DNA of 64,000 nucleotides from Marinomonas shanghaiensis (GTDB lineage: Bacteria; Pseudomonadota; Gammaproteobacteria; Pseudomonadales; Marinomonadaceae): the NCBI RefSeq assembly GCF_003259175.1, contig NZ_QGOK01000005.1:361947-425946 (forward strand). Direction: 5' to 3'. Positions 29,338 to 38,817 of the stretch are shown here, piece by piece; positions within the stretch are counted from its first letter, which is position 1; each line of letters opens with the position of its first letter. The notes beneath the pieces were generated by a model. That model did not search any database and had not been told where the DNA came from. It saw nothing but the letters and a program-made list of their open reading frames with translations. A program made the translations under genes and the position numbers.

Positions 29338-32300
29338 TTAGTCGAATTCGCTATGATGACGATACTTGACACGGAACAGTAGCGTATAAAATACAGGTAC
29401 TGCGATCAATGTTAAGATGGTCGCAAAGCCTAGGCCAAAGGAAATAACCACGGCCATACCCTCAAAGAAACCATCAAATAGCAATGGAATCATCCCCAAA
29501 ATCGTTGTGACAGCGGCCATACAGACAGGGCGCACACGACTAACGGCAGAGTTGAAGATGGCTTCATATTTCTCGGTGCCTTGATCAAGCTCGTAATTAA
29601 TTTGGTCGGCGAGTACGATACCGTTTTTCACTGTCATGCCCGATAAACTCAAGAATCCAAGCAGTGCCATAAAGCTGAATGCGGAGTTCATCACCAGTAA
29701 GCCTGTGGAAACACCGATCAAGGCTAAAGGGACACAAAACCAGATGGTCAGCGGTACACGAATTGAGTTAAACAACAATATCGTAATGATGAACATGAAC
29801 AAGTAACCCAAAGGCAAGGCCTTAAATATGTTGGCTTGCGCGTCAGTACTGCTCTCGTATTCACCGCCCCATTCGAGCGTGTAACCTGGTGGTAACTGGA
29901 TAGCTTCAATAGCCCCACGGGTGCGACCGAAGATCGACATGGCGGTTTCGTCCCCTAAAATTTTAGGGTCTGCCATGATCGTAATGGTACGTTTACGATC
30001 TCGACGTTCGATGATCGGATCTTCCCAGACGGTTTCAAAGCCGGATACTAGTGTCGACAATGTGACATAAGAACCTGATGCTGGACTGTAGATTTGCAGG
30101 TCACGGATTTGGTCAATTGATACGCGCTCGTTCTCTGGTGCTTTGCGTACAATCGGTAACAGATCCGTCCCTTCACGGTATAAACCGATTTGAGAACCTG
30201 TAAAATTCGTTAACAGTACGTCGTCTAATTCAGTTTTGCTGATGCCTAGGCGTCGTGCTTGAGCGTCATTAAAAATAGGGCGAAGCACTTTCACAGGCTG
30301 GCGCCAATCGTCTTTAATGCTCTCTAGTCCGCCATCAGCACGGTAAATTTCCTGCACTTGTGCGCTCAACTGACGCAGAACCTTCGGATCTGGACCGCTG
30401 ATACGTGTTTCAAGTTTGGCACCGGTAGAGGGGCCTAACTGCAAGCGCTGTAATTTGACTTCCAGCTCTGGGTACTCTTCTTGCATTTTGTAATACAAGT
30501 CTTTAAGAAGACCTGGAATCGCTTCTTTGGTCTTAGTGCGAACAATAAATTGCGCGTAGCTGGCGTTTTCTTGTTCGGCTTCATAGGTCAGCATGAAGCG
30601 CAAAGCACCTTGTCCTGTTGTGGAAGTGACATTTTCAATACGGTCATCTTTCAACAGGTCTTGTTCAATACTTTGAACTTTTTTATAGGTATCTTCTATA
30701 TGTGTTCCTTCTGGCATCTGGATATCCATATAGAACATAGGCGTCGTTGAAGGTGGAAAGAAGGCTTGTTTAACAAACTGAAATGCCCATCCCGATGCCA
30801 CTAAACAGCCTATTAACAAAACAACCGTGACCCAGCGGTAGTGCATGGCTTTGTCTAATAGCCATTTGTACCCAGTGAATATAAAGCCTTGATAAGGATC
30901 CACCTTCTCAGCGTCTGTCTCGCTAGCATTGGCTTTGGCAATGCTCTCTTTAAAGAACAGGTCGCAAAAAAATGGCGTCAATGTAATGGCGGTAATCCAG
31001 CTCAAGAACAATGAAATCAACAAGACATAAAACAAAGAACCAACAAACTCGCCGACGGCGTCAGGTGACAAGCCGATTGGCGCAAAGGCCGTGATGGCAA
31101 TTACGGTAGCACCGAGTAATGGCCATTTGGTTTGCTTCACCACCGCACTGGCGGCTTGAAGTTTGGTCATGCCTCTTTGTAAGCCAATCAGGACGCCTTC
31201 TGTGACCACTATGGCGTTATCGACCAGCATCCCTAAGGCGATAATAAGCCCACCAAGTGAGATGCGCTGCAGGTTGATTTTGAAATAATCCATGACAATG
31301 AAGGTGCCAAGGATGGTCAATAAAAGAATGATACCGATTAAAATACCGGAACGAATGCCCATGAAGACCAATAGTACCAAGATAACGATACCAACGGCTT
31401 CAACTAAGTTAAGTAAAAAGTTAGAGACAGAGCGATCTACTTCTTTCGATTGGAAGTAAATAGGCTCCATGCTGAGTCCGACGGGTTGTTGATATTCTAG
31501 CTCATTGATTCTTTTTTCTAATGCTTCGCCGACTTTAACAACGTTCACGTTGGAAGAAAAAGAAACCCCTAACAACAGCGACTTGGAACCATTAAACCCA
31601 ACAATATGCGTTTCAGGCTCCGCGTATTCGCGTTTAATGGTTGCTATGTCTTTTAAGCGAATTAGGTTGCCATCAATGGGCGTACCAACAATCAGGTTTT
31701 CCAATTCCGAGATGTCTTGGAATTCGCCTGTTGGGCTGATACGAATGTATTCACTGCCCACTTTTACTTTGCCCGCATTGGATACACTGTTTTGATTTTT
31801 CAACAGGTCTTCCAGTTGACTCGGAGCAATGCCCATATTGGCCAGTTTGGAGCGAGATATTTCAATCGTAACTTGTTCGTCTTGCTCACCAGCAACGGTG
31901 ACCTTGGCTATGCCATCAACCAGAACCAATTCACGTTTGACATAATCCACATAGTTTTCTAGGTCTTTGTAGGGGTAGCCCTCACCGTGAACGGCGAGCA
32001 TGACGCCATACACATCACCAAAATCATCAACCACGATTGGGGTGCCAACACCTGTTGGGAAGTTGCCCGAGATATCACGGATTTTTTTACGCACTTCGTC
32101 CCAGATTTGTTTTAACTCTTGGGCTCGATAGGTGTCTTTAATCGTCAGCTGAACCTTTGAATAGCCCGCTTTTGACGTTGAGGTGATTTTGTCCACATAG
32201 GGCAAGTTTTGTAACTCACGCTCAATTGGATACGTGACTTCTTCTTCGACCTGTTCTGGGGAAGCACCAGGATAATAGGTAATGACCAAAGAATCCTTGA

Positions 32301-32424
32301 TGGTAAACTCTGGATCTTCAAGTTGACCTAAGTTGGTAAAAGCAATGATACCACCGACCAATAAAATCAGTGTGACCATCCAACTGGTGACTTTGCGATT
32401 TATAAAATAGGCTGCAATATCCAT
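29338..32424 (-). CDS. RND-family efflux pump inner-membrane transporter
   Basis: Proton-driven tripartite efflux transporter of 1028 residues (hydrophobe/amphiphile class). It shows the internal duplication with 12 membrane helices and two large periplasmic loops (about 40-335 and 565-865). The fourth-helix motif reads GMLVDNAIVVTEG, where AcrB has two adjacent Asp, so one of the pair is Asn here. Substrate is unknown; the sequence resembles TriC/VexH-like pumps more than AcrB in style. Its start overlaps the stop of the adaptor gene by one base (TAATG), indicating coupling. No outer-membrane channel gene is adjacent, so it probably borrows a TolC-like protein. Confidence 0.92.
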   Translation of the reverse strand: MDIAAYFINRKVTSWMVTLILLVGGIIAFTNLGQLEDPEFTIKDSLVITYYPGASPEQVEEEVTYPIERELQNLPYVDKITSTSKAGYSKVQLTIKDTYRAQELKQIWDEVRKKIRDISGNFPTGVGTPIVVDDFGDVYGVMLAVHGEGYPYKDLENYVDYVKRELVLVDGIAKVTVAGEQDEQVTIEISRSKLANMGIAPSQLEDLLKNQNSVSNAGKVKVGSEYIRISPTGEFQDISELENLIVGTPIDGNLIRLKDIATIKREYAEPETHIVGFNGSKSLLLGVSFSSNVNVVKVGEALEKRINELEYQQPVGLSMEPIYFQSKEVDRSVSNFLLNLVEAVGIVILVLLVFMGIRSGILIGIILLLTILGTFIVMDYFKINLQRISLGGLIIALGMLVDNAIVVTEGVLIGLQRGMTKLQAASAVVKQTKWPLLGATVIAITAFAPIGLSPDAVGEFVGSLFYVLLISLFLSWITAITLTPFFCDLFFKESIAKANASETDAEKVDPYQGFIFTGYKWLLDKAMHYRWVTVVLLIGCLVASGWAFQFVKQAFFPPSTTPMFYMDIQMPEGTHIEDTYKKVQSIEQDLLKDDRIENVTSTTGQGALRFMLTYEAEQENASYAQFIVRTKTKEAIPGLLKDLYYKMQEEYPELEVKLQRLQLGPSTGAKLETRISGPDPKVLRQLSAQVQEIYRADGGLESIKDDWRQPVKVLRPIFNDAQARRLGISKTELDDVLLTNFTGSQIGLYREGTDLLPIVRKAPENERVSIDQIRDLQIYSPASGSYVTLSTLVSGFETVWEDPIIERRDRKRTITIMADPKILGDETAMSIFGRTRGAIEAIQLPPGYTLEWGGEYESSTDAQANIFKALPLGYLFMFIITILLFNSIRVPLTIWFCVPLALIGVSTGLLVMNSAFSFMALLGFLSLSGMTVKNGIVLADQINYELDQGTEKYEAIFNSAVSRVRPVCMAAVTTILGMIPLLFDGFFEGMAVVISFGLGFATILTLIAVPVFYTLLFRVKYRHHSEFD

Positions 32425-33539
32425 TATAGGCCTCGCTCACGCGTCCAAGGACGAACTTGCATGGTATCGGTTAGGCTATAAACACCTGCCGCCACGATTT
32501 GTTCACCGGCATTTAAGCCTGAGATAATTTCGACATTGTTGCCCTGTAAGGAACCGAGGGTAACAGTACGAGCTTCTAGCTTATTGGTTTCGCCATTGAA
32601 CACCCAGACAGTACTGTCGGATTGTCCTGTGCTAGTGTCTTCATGACGAAGTACAGCCTCGACGGGCACCGTAATGTGTTTTTTGGTGCCCAAAATAGCA
32701 CTGAGATCCAGATCAACGTTTGCTGTCATACCGGGCAGTAGCGTATTGACTGTTTTTCCTTGTCTGATCAGTTTTAAAGTGACGTCATACGCCATGGTGG
32801 TGTTATCAGGTGTGGTATTGTGTTCTTTGTAGGCACCGTATAGTTCTTCTTCCGGTGCGACATCAACCACCACTTTTGCCCTATAATCGGATTTGGTACT
32901 TTTGATGCTGACCACAAGACTTTCAGGGACTTGGAACTCAACGTCAAGGTTGTCGATGTTTTGAATGTGCATCAAGGTTTGTGTGGCGCTGACATACTGG
33001 AAGTTTTCGGTATCGACAGACGCAATGACGCCATCAAAAGGGGCAAAAACTTGCGTGTATTGCATTTGGTTTTTGGCCGACTGCAAAGCGTTATTGGCTT
33101 GGTCTAATGAAGCTTTCGCGGAGTCATATTCGGATTTTGTAGTGGCGTTTTGCTTGAAAATGGTTTGAATACGTTTGAATTGTGCGTCGGCTAGATATTG
33201 ATTCGCTTGGGCAAGTTCAACTTGTAATTTGAAATCGGTAGGATCCAGAGAAGCCAGTAGCTCGCCTTTTTTAACACGCTGCCCTGAAACAACATTGAGT
33301 TGCATCAATTGACCGCCAACACGAAACGCTAAATCGGCTTCTTCACTGGCTTTTAACTCAGCAGGAAAGCGGCGAATGTTAATCGCATCGGTTGATTCAA
33401 TAGTGATCAGTTTCACCGGGCGGACAATGTCTTTTTCGACAACCGCGTCATCGTTTTGATCGGATGAGCAGGCCGTTAAAAACAGCGAGGCCGCAAAGGT
33501 GACCCCTATTATTAGTTTGCTTCGCTTTACGCACTTCAT
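32424..33539 (-). CDS. RND efflux periplasmic adaptor, lipoprotein
   Basis: Membrane-fusion protein linking the RND pump to an outer-membrane channel. The signal peptide ends in lipobox LTAC (lipidated Cys at about residue 24 from MKCVKRSK). The biotinyl-lipoyl half-motifs RVGGQLMQLNVVSGQRVKKGELLASLD and VFAPFDGVIASVDTENFQYV flank an alpha-hairpin (about 100-150). I start at the ATG at 33539, with GGAG 6 bases upstream, rather than at 33551. It is the first gene of a two-gene operon with the RND transporter. Confidence 0.92.
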   Translation of the reverse strand: MKCVKRSKLIIGVTFAASLFLTACSSDQNDDAVVEKDIVRPVKLITIESTDAINIRRFPAELKASEEADLAFRVGGQLMQLNVVSGQRVKKGELLASLDPTDFKLQVELAQANQYLADAQFKRIQTIFKQNATTKSEYDSAKASLDQANNALQSAKNQMQYTQVFAPFDGVIASVDTENFQYVSATQTLMHIQNIDNLDVEFQVPESLVVSIKSTKSDYRAKVVVDVAPEEELYGAYKEHNTTPDNTTMAYDVTLKLIRQGKTVNTLLPGMTANVDLDLSAILGTKKHITVPVEAVLRHEDTSTGQSDSTVWVFNGETNKLEARTVTLGSLQGNNVEIISGLNAGEQIVAAGVYSLTDTMQVRPWTRERGL

Positions 33540-33655
33540 GTATGACTCCATATAGTAGAAGATCAGGATACGATAATGAATCCATTTTATATCTCTTGCT
33601 TTGGGATATGAATTTTTAAATATATATTAAAGATATTCTCGCAAAGAATATCTGG

Positions 33656-34603
33656 CTAGGTTTTTTCTAATTCTTTTAAAAAGGTTTCCAATATTAGGTT
33701 GGCGCGTGCGCCTTTTCGTGTAATCGCGGAGAATTGTGTAATGTAATGACACTGTTCCGGCAAAATAGCGCGCATTCTTCCATCGCGTATCCAGCGTTCA
33801 GCGACATGATCAGGTAAAAAGCCGATATAACGTCCGGTTAAAATAAGGAAAGCAATGCCTTCTCTATCGGTGGCAGTAGCGCTTGCCGTAAGCGGTTGGT
33901 GTTGGGCTTTTATATCTGGGGTTTGAGCATAGGCTGGAAGAACCGCATCAAACTCCTTCAGTTGGGCTTTTGAAAAGGTCTGATCAGCTCTCGTGAAAAG
34001 AGGGTGAGTATCACTGCAATACAGCTTAGAGGTTTCCTCATAAAGAGGGTGGTAATCCAAACCACTGAGGATTTTTAAATCTGGCACGATACCAACATGC
34101 AAACGACCATCTAACACCCCACGTTCTATATCGGTGGGTGGGATCATACGAATATTGATGGTAACGTGCGGTCCCTTGTCTTTCAGGCTGGCTAATGTGC
34201 GCGTGATTCGAGTATGCGGGAGAGTCACCAGATTGTCAGTGATGCCAATATTGAGCTCGCCTTTTAAGTGCTGGTGGAGAGCGTTGATATTGGTTCTAAA
34301 GTCTTCTATCGAAGACAGCAGCTGCAACGTGTAATCATATACCTGACTGCCTTCGTTTGTCAGAGAGAAACCAGAGCGACCTCGTTGGCAAAGTCGAAAG
34401 CCCAAGCGGGTTTCTAAATCTGATATAGCAATACTAATCGCAGCACGGCTAATATTGAGCTCCACTTCGGCGGCGGAAAAACCACCGCATTCTACGACGG
34501 TACGAAAGATACGCAATATACGTAGGTCAGCGTCGCTTATTTGACTATGAAATTGGTTCACCTTATTCCCCATTGTGCCTATGGATAATGGCACATCATC
34601 CAT
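33656..34603 (-). CDS. LysR-family transcriptional regulator, divergent from mmsA-like gene
   Basis: Regulator of up to 315 residues. The helix-turn-helix is about residues 26-85 (LRIFRTVVECGGFSAAEVELNISRAAISIAISDLETRLGFRLC), followed by a periplasmic-binding-like effector domain. The start is uncertain: ATG 34603 and ATG 34573 (MGNKV) both lack a strong ribosome site. If the second is used, the inverted repeat TGTGCC-N10-GGCACA (34574-34595) lies in the leader. The divergent arrangement with the dehydrogenase gene makes it the likely regulator of that gene. Confidence 0.85.
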   Translation of the reverse strand: MDDVPLSIGTMGNKVNQFHSQISDADLRILRIFRTVVECGGFSAAEVELNISRAAISIAISDLETRLGFRLCQRGRSGFSLTNEGSQVYDYTLQLLSSIEDFRTNINALHQHLKGELNIGITDNLVTLPHTRITRTLASLKDKGPHVTINIRMIPPTDIERGVLDGRLHVGIVPDLKILSGLDYHPLYEETSKLYCSDTHPLFTRADQTFSKAQLKEFDAVLPAYAQTPDIKAQHQPLTASATATDREGIAFLILTGRYIGFLPDHVAERWIRDGRMRAILPEQCHYITQFSAITRKGARANLILETFLKELEKT

Positions 34604-34614
34604 TCAGATTTATA

Positions 34615-34680
34615 GTTAAGTAAATGATTAACTAAGCGTTAATAGATTCAGCTTTTTATAATCTATTCCTATAGGCATAG
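34615..34680. promoter_or_regulatory. inverted repeats in the LysR/mmsA divergent promoter region
   Basis: GTTAA-N8-TTAAC (34615-34632) has a LysR-type arrangement. A second near-perfect dyad, CTATTCCTATAGGCATAG (34663-34680), lies 85 bp before the dehydrogenase ATG. Either could be the site of the divergent LysR protein. Role inferred from position and symmetry only. Confidence 0.4.
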
Positions 34681-34761
34681 TAGTGTCAACAGACGGTGTT
34701 TTTCTCTTTTATCGTGTTGAGTTAAACCATGACATTACATTTTTTAGAGTAGGGAGTAACC

Positions 34762-36252
34762 ATGGAAATCATTGGGCATTTGATAAACGGTAAGTACTCA
34801 GAACAGGCTGAACGTACCCAAGATGTATTTAATCCCGCCACCGGGGCGGTGGCGAAAAAAGTGGCCATTGCTTCCAGAGAAACCGTTGAAGACGCGATCT
34901 CAGCCGCTTACGCAGCTTATCCAGAATGGCGCAATACTCCGCCCTTAAAGCGTGCTCGCATCATGTTTAACTACAAGGCTTTGTTAGAAAAACACGCGGA
35001 TAAAATCTGTGAGCTGATTGGCGCTGAGCATGGCAAAATTTGTCATGACGCAGCAGGAGAGTTGCAGCGTGGTATTGAAAACGTGGAATACGCCTGTGGC
35101 GCGCCAGAGTTACTAAAAGGTGAGTACAGTAAAAACGTTGGCCCAAACATTGATTCTTGGAGTGAGTTTCAACCACTCGGTGTGGTGGCCGGTATCACAC
35201 CTTTTAACTTCCCCGCTATGGTGCCTTTATGGATGTTTCCAATGGCGATTGTGTGCGGAAATACCTTCGTTTTAAAACCCTCGGAGCGTGATCCAAGCAC
35301 CGCGTTGTTCATTGCTGAGTTATTGCATGAAGCGGGTCTACCGGCTGGCGTATTTAATGTGGTCAATGGCGATAAAGTGGCGGTGGATACCTTATTGGAA
35401 GACAAACGAGTCAAGGCCGTGAGCTTTGTCGGTTCAACCCCGATTGCGGAATACATTTACAGCAAAGCCAGCGCCAATGGCAAGCGCTGTCAAGCGTTAG
35501 GCGGCGCGAAGAATCACGCGATTGTGATGCCGGATGCGGACATGGACAATGTGGTGAGTCAGCTCCTTGGCGCCGCGTTTGGTTCTTCTGGTGAGCGTTG
35601 TATGGCCTTGTCCGTTGCCGTCGCGGTGGGTAAAGCCGCAGGGGATGCCTTGGTGAGTAAAATGGCCGACGCCATGAAGCCGCTTAAAGTAGGTGAATGC
35701 TCAGACAAAACCAATGACTTTGGTCCTGTTATCACCAAAGAACACAAAGACAAGGTGGTGGGTTTTATTAATAGTGCCGAATCCCAAGGCGCCACGGTGG
35801 TGGTGGATGGACGCCATCCTCATGTTGCCGGCTACGAACATGGCTTTTTTGTGGGGGCAACGCTGATTGATGGTGTCACCAAAGACATGGACAGCTATCA
35901 GCAAGAGATCTTTGGCCCAGTGCTGCAAGTGGTGCGAGTCAATACCATGGAAGAAGCCATGACGCTGATTAACGATCATGAATATGGCAATGGTACATGC
36001 ATCTTTACTCGTGATGGGGAAGCGGCGCGTTATTTTTCGGATCATATAGAAGTGGGTATGGTCGGTATCAATGTGCCTTTACCTGTGCCTGTTGCTTACC
36101 ACAGTTTTGGTGGTTGGAAACGTTCTTTGTTTGGGGATTTGCACGCTTATGGCCCGGATGCCGTGCGTTTTTATACCAAACGTAAAACCATTACTCAGCG
36201 CTGGCCTTCGGCGGGTGTTCGCGAAGGCAAGAGTTTCTCTTTTCCCTCTTAA
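34762..36252 (+). CDS. mmsA: CoA-acylating methylmalonate/malonate-semialdehyde dehydrogenase
   Basis: Aldehyde dehydrogenase-fold enzyme of 496 residues converting (methyl)malonate semialdehyde to propionyl- or acetyl-CoA. The catalytic Cys280 is in FGSSGERCMAL. The general-base Glu of ordinary aldehyde dehydrogenases is absent, with LGGAKNH in its place, as in the CoA-acylating MmsA family. AGGGAGTAACC directly precedes the ATG. It lacks the usual valine-catabolism neighbours (mmsB, acyl-CoA dehydrogenase); a divergent LysR gene is its only partner. Substrate could also be the semialdehyde from beta-alanine, myo-inositol or DMSP-derived 3-hydroxypropionate catabolism. Confidence 0.88.
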   Translation: MEIIGHLINGKYSEQAERTQDVFNPATGAVAKKVAIASRETVEDAISAAYAAYPEWRNTPPLKRARIMFNYKALLEKHADKICELIGAEHGKICHDAAGELQRGIENVEYACGAPELLKGEYSKNVGPNIDSWSEFQPLGVVAGITPFNFPAMVPLWMFPMAIVCGNTFVLKPSERDPSTALFIAELLHEAGLPAGVFNVVNGDKVAVDTLLEDKRVKAVSFVGSTPIAEYIYSKASANGKRCQALGGAKNHAIVMPDADMDNVVSQLLGAAFGSSGERCMALSVAVAVGKAAGDALVSKMADAMKPLKVGECSDKTNDFGPVITKEHKDKVVGFINSAESQGATVVVDGRHPHVAGYEHGFFVGATLIDGVTKDMDSYQQEIFGPVLQVVRVNTMEEAMTLINDHEYGNGTCIFTRDGEAARYFSDHIEVGMVGINVPLPVPVAYHSFGGWKRSLFGDLHAYGPDAVRFYTKRKTITQRWPSAGVREGKSFSFPS

Positions 36253-36301
36253 ACCTATGGTTAGATCCTAGGCATTTTTCTGTGATGAGAAATGCGTTTC
36301 G

Positions 36302-36337
36302 ATAGCTGCCTATTTTATTGTAGGTGGCTATTTTTTT
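36302..36337 (+). terminator. intrinsic terminator of the mmsA-like gene
   Basis: ATAGCTGCCTA (36302-36312) pairs with TAGGTGGCTAT (36321-36331) using two G-T wobbles across an 8-nt loop, followed by a T run ending at 36337. Confidence 0.85.
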
Positions 36338-36439
36338 AGACTTTTTATGCGTTCTTCTTATCAATGCCTTATATCGTTAGGAAGAGAGCGTTTTTATGGT
36401 CTACTATTGTGTGGAAACCTTTAAATCACAGGATGGTGT

Positions 36440-37051
36440 ATGACAAATAAGGCTTTTCCAATAAATTCAGTGGCATGGCTTTCCGTGTTGGTTGTTGTGC
36501 TATTAGCAGGGTGTGCGACGTCAGCTGAAAAGCATTTAGAGACGGAAGCAAGCGAGGCGTTGAGTATCGAAGTGGAAGGCAATTCAGCCTATTTGTCCGG
36601 TATCTTAGGTCATGACCTTGTACAGCAACTGAGTGACATGGTGCGTAACAATCCGAATGTCACCGATTTGGTCTTGGTGGATGTACCAGGTTCGGTTGAT
36701 CAGCAAGCGACAATGCAGGGGGCACGTTTGATTCGACACCTTGGTTTGAATACGCATATTGCATCGACAGGGTACGTGCTGTCAGGTGGGGTTGATTTAT
36801 TCTTAGGCGGTGTGGAAAGAAGCATTGGTGCGGGGGCCGGGGTTGGTGTGCACGCTTGGTCAGACGGAACCAATGTCACCGCGAAAAATCTCAATGTGAC
36901 CGACCCTGTGCATGCTGTTTATGTGAACTTCTATTTGGAAATGGGCGTACCGGAGCGTTTTTATTGGTTTTCTTTAGACGCTGCGCCTGCTGACAGAGTG
37001 TATTTTTTGTCGCCAGAAGAAGAGTATGATTTCCAGCTGGTAACAGAGTAG
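36440..37051 (+). CDS. putative lipoprotein with ClpP/crotonase-like fold
   Basis: 203 residues. The signal peptide ends in lipobox LLAGC, so it is probably lipidated and periplasmic. The mature part resembles the predicted periplasmic ClpP-like family (COG3904 type): LVLVDVPGSVDQQATMQGARLI resembles the glycine/nucleophile-elbow region, STGYVLSGGVDLFLGGVERSIGAGAGVGVHAW has the place where ClpP-like proteases carry Ser and the helix-borne His. A Ser (in VLSGG) and a His (in VHAW) are present, but a third catalytic residue is not obvious. CAGGATGGTGT precedes the ATG. It lies upstream of a DUF1289 gene on the same strand, 19 bp away. Peptidase activity is not established. Confidence 0.65.
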   Translation: MTNKAFPINSVAWLSVLVVVLLAGCATSAEKHLETEASEALSIEVEGNSAYLSGILGHDLVQQLSDMVRNNPNVTDLVLVDVPGSVDQQATMQGARLIRHLGLNTHIASTGYVLSGGVDLFLGGVERSIGAGAGVGVHAWSDGTNVTAKNLNVTDPVHAVYVNFYLEMGVPERFYWFSLDAAPADRVYFLSPEEEYDFQLVTE

Positions 37052-37070
37052 CGCATAAAGCGAGAGGGTG

Positions 37071-37346
37071 ATGGAGCAAATAGAGTTATTTACCATAGAA
37101 AGCCCTTGTCGTGGTGTGTGTGAAAACAGTAAGACAGGCTTTTGTAAAGGCTGCTTGCGCAGTCGAGAAGAGCGCTTTCATTGGTTTTCCTTAACCAATG
37201 AGGCCCGCCATCATGTGCTTGATTTGTGCAAACAACGACGAGCACGTTTGATCAAAGCGCGCCAAGATCGACTGGAGGCCGACTCGGCTAAGGCATTGCC
37301 TTATGGCATGGAAGACGACCCCATCGTCGATCTTTTCGATTTTTAA
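37071..37346 (+). CDS. DUF1289 family small Cys-rich protein
   Basis: About 91 residues. The DUF1289 pattern is plain: SPCRGVCENSKTGFCKGCLRSREERFHWFSLTNEARHHVL, with four Cys in a probable metal-binding arrangement and the conserved Trp. No function is known for the family. GAGAGG lies a few bases before the ATG at 37071; a GTG at 37068 in the same frame is less likely. It is close behind the ClpP-like lipoprotein gene and may be cotranscribed. Confidence 0.82.
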   Translation: MEQIELFTIESPCRGVCENSKTGFCKGCLRSREERFHWFSLTNEARHHVLDLCKQRRARLIKARQDRLEADSAKALPYGMEDDPIVDLFDF

Positions 37347-37365
37347 AGGGGGCTCGCCTTAAGGA

Positions 37366-38754
37366 TTAATGCTCGAAGATCGCATCAAGTGCTTCTGATA
37401 AGCGTTCAACGCCAATTACCTTCATGCCTTCAATGGGCTTTTTCGGGCAGTTGGCTTTGGGAACCACGGCTCTTGTAAAACCGTGTTTTGCCGCCTCACT
37501 AATACGCTCCTGTCCAGACGGTACTGGGCGAATCTCTCCCGACAATCCGACTTCCCCAAGTACGACCAGATCATGAGGTAATACTCTGTCGCGAAAGCTA
37601 GAAACGACCGCGGCGATGGCCGCAAGATCGGCGCTGGTTTCCAAGACTTTTACACCGCCTACCACGTTTAAGTACACATCCTGATCCGATGTCAGTAACC
37701 CACCGTGTTTGTGTAAAACCGCCAACAACATCGCCAAGCGATTATGGTCAAAGCCTACCGTAACGCGTCTTGGATTACCTAACGCCGAATCATCAACCAG
37801 TGCTTGCAGCTCCACCAAAAGAGGGCGAGTACCTTCCCAAACCACCATCACTAGACTGCCTGCCGCGGGATGTTTACTGCGGTTCAAGAAAATAGAGCTT
37901 GGGTTTTTGACTTCTTTTAAGCCATTTTCAAGCATGGCAAAAACGCCCAACTCATTCACTGCACCAAAGCGGTTTTTCATCCCGCGCAGGGTACGAAAGC
38001 GGGAATCTTCTGAGCCTTCTAGCAAGACAGAGCAATCCACCATGTGCTCAAGGACTTTTGGCCCAGCCAAAGAACCGTCTTTAGTAACATGGCCGACAAG
38101 CAACACCGCGGTTTGGGTTTGCTTGGCAAAGCGTGTTAATACCGCTGCGCTTTCACGTACTTGTGACACGCTACCGGGAGCCGATTCTACGCCATCTAAA
38201 TGCATCACTTGAATCGAGTCGATCACCATGACTTTAGGCTTAACTTGTTGGGCAATGGTTAAGATCGCTTCCACGTTGGTTTCGGACAGCATTTTCAGGT
38301 TTTGAGTCGGTAAACCAAGGCGCTGCGCTCGCATCGCGACTTGCTGAAGGGATTCCTCACCGGTGACATACAAGGCGCTTTGTTGCTGCGCTAACCAACA
38401 CATGGTTTGCAACAGCAAGGTACTTTTCCCAGCACCGGGATGCCCACCAATTAGCACCACACCACCGGGAACTAAGCCACCACCCAACACACGATCAAAT
38501 TCGTTTGCGCCAGAACTAAAACGCGGCACATCACCTAGGTTCACATCGGACAAATTCTGAATGCCAGTCACAGCCCCTGCGTAACCTTGGTAACGTGGAT
38601 CCTGGCTTGCGGAGACGCGGGCAGAGGTTTTACCCGATGTTAAGCGGATTTCAGATAGGGAGTTCCATGCACCGCAGGCTTGGCATTGTCCTTGCCATTT
38701 TGCGTAGTCGGCGCCGCATTCATTACATACAAAAGCTGTCTTTGCTTTGGCCAT
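37366..38754 (-). CDS. radA: DNA repair protein RadA
   Basis: RecA-like branch-migration ATPase (Sms). A zinc ribbon with Cys10, 13, 24 and 27 (CNECG, CQACG) opens the protein. The RecA core follows with Walker A GGHPGAGKST and the RadA-specific KNRFG motif (MKNRFGAVNELGVF). The C-terminal Lon-like domain contains GGVKVLE and GEVGLSGEIRPV. I start at MAKAKTAF (38754), preceded by AGAGA; the frame extends further without a ribosome site. Resulting length is about 462 residues, as usual. It is 63 bp downstream of the acetyltransferase/nitrilase gene on the same strand. Confidence 0.95.
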   Translation of the reverse strand: MAKAKTAFVCNECGADYAKWQGQCQACGAWNSLSEIRLTSGKTSARVSASQDPRYQGYAGAVTGIQNLSDVNLGDVPRFSSGANEFDRVLGGGLVPGGVVLIGGHPGAGKSTLLLQTMCWLAQQQSALYVTGEESLQQVAMRAQRLGLPTQNLKMLSETNVEAILTIAQQVKPKVMVIDSIQVMHLDGVESAPGSVSQVRESAAVLTRFAKQTQTAVLLVGHVTKDGSLAGPKVLEHMVDCSVLLEGSEDSRFRTLRGMKNRFGAVNELGVFAMLENGLKEVKNPSSIFLNRSKHPAAGSLVMVVWEGTRPLLVELQALVDDSALGNPRRVTVGFDHNRLAMLLAVLHKHGGLLTSDQDVYLNVVGGVKVLETSADLAAIAAVVSSFRDRVLPHDLVVLGEVGLSGEIRPVPSGQERISEAAKHGFTRAVVPKANCPKKPIEGMKVIGVERLSEALDAIFEH

Positions 38755-38817
38755 GAGAATCTCTACTACAGTGAAGTGTTGTGATAACGTCCATGTTATC
38801 ACAGGCAAACACAACTT

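Noticed and set aside
34762..36252. Naming the mmsA-like gene dddC of a DMSP catabolic cluster
   Set aside because: The family fits, but dddD, dddB, dddT and other ddd neighbours are absent, so the specific role is unsupported.
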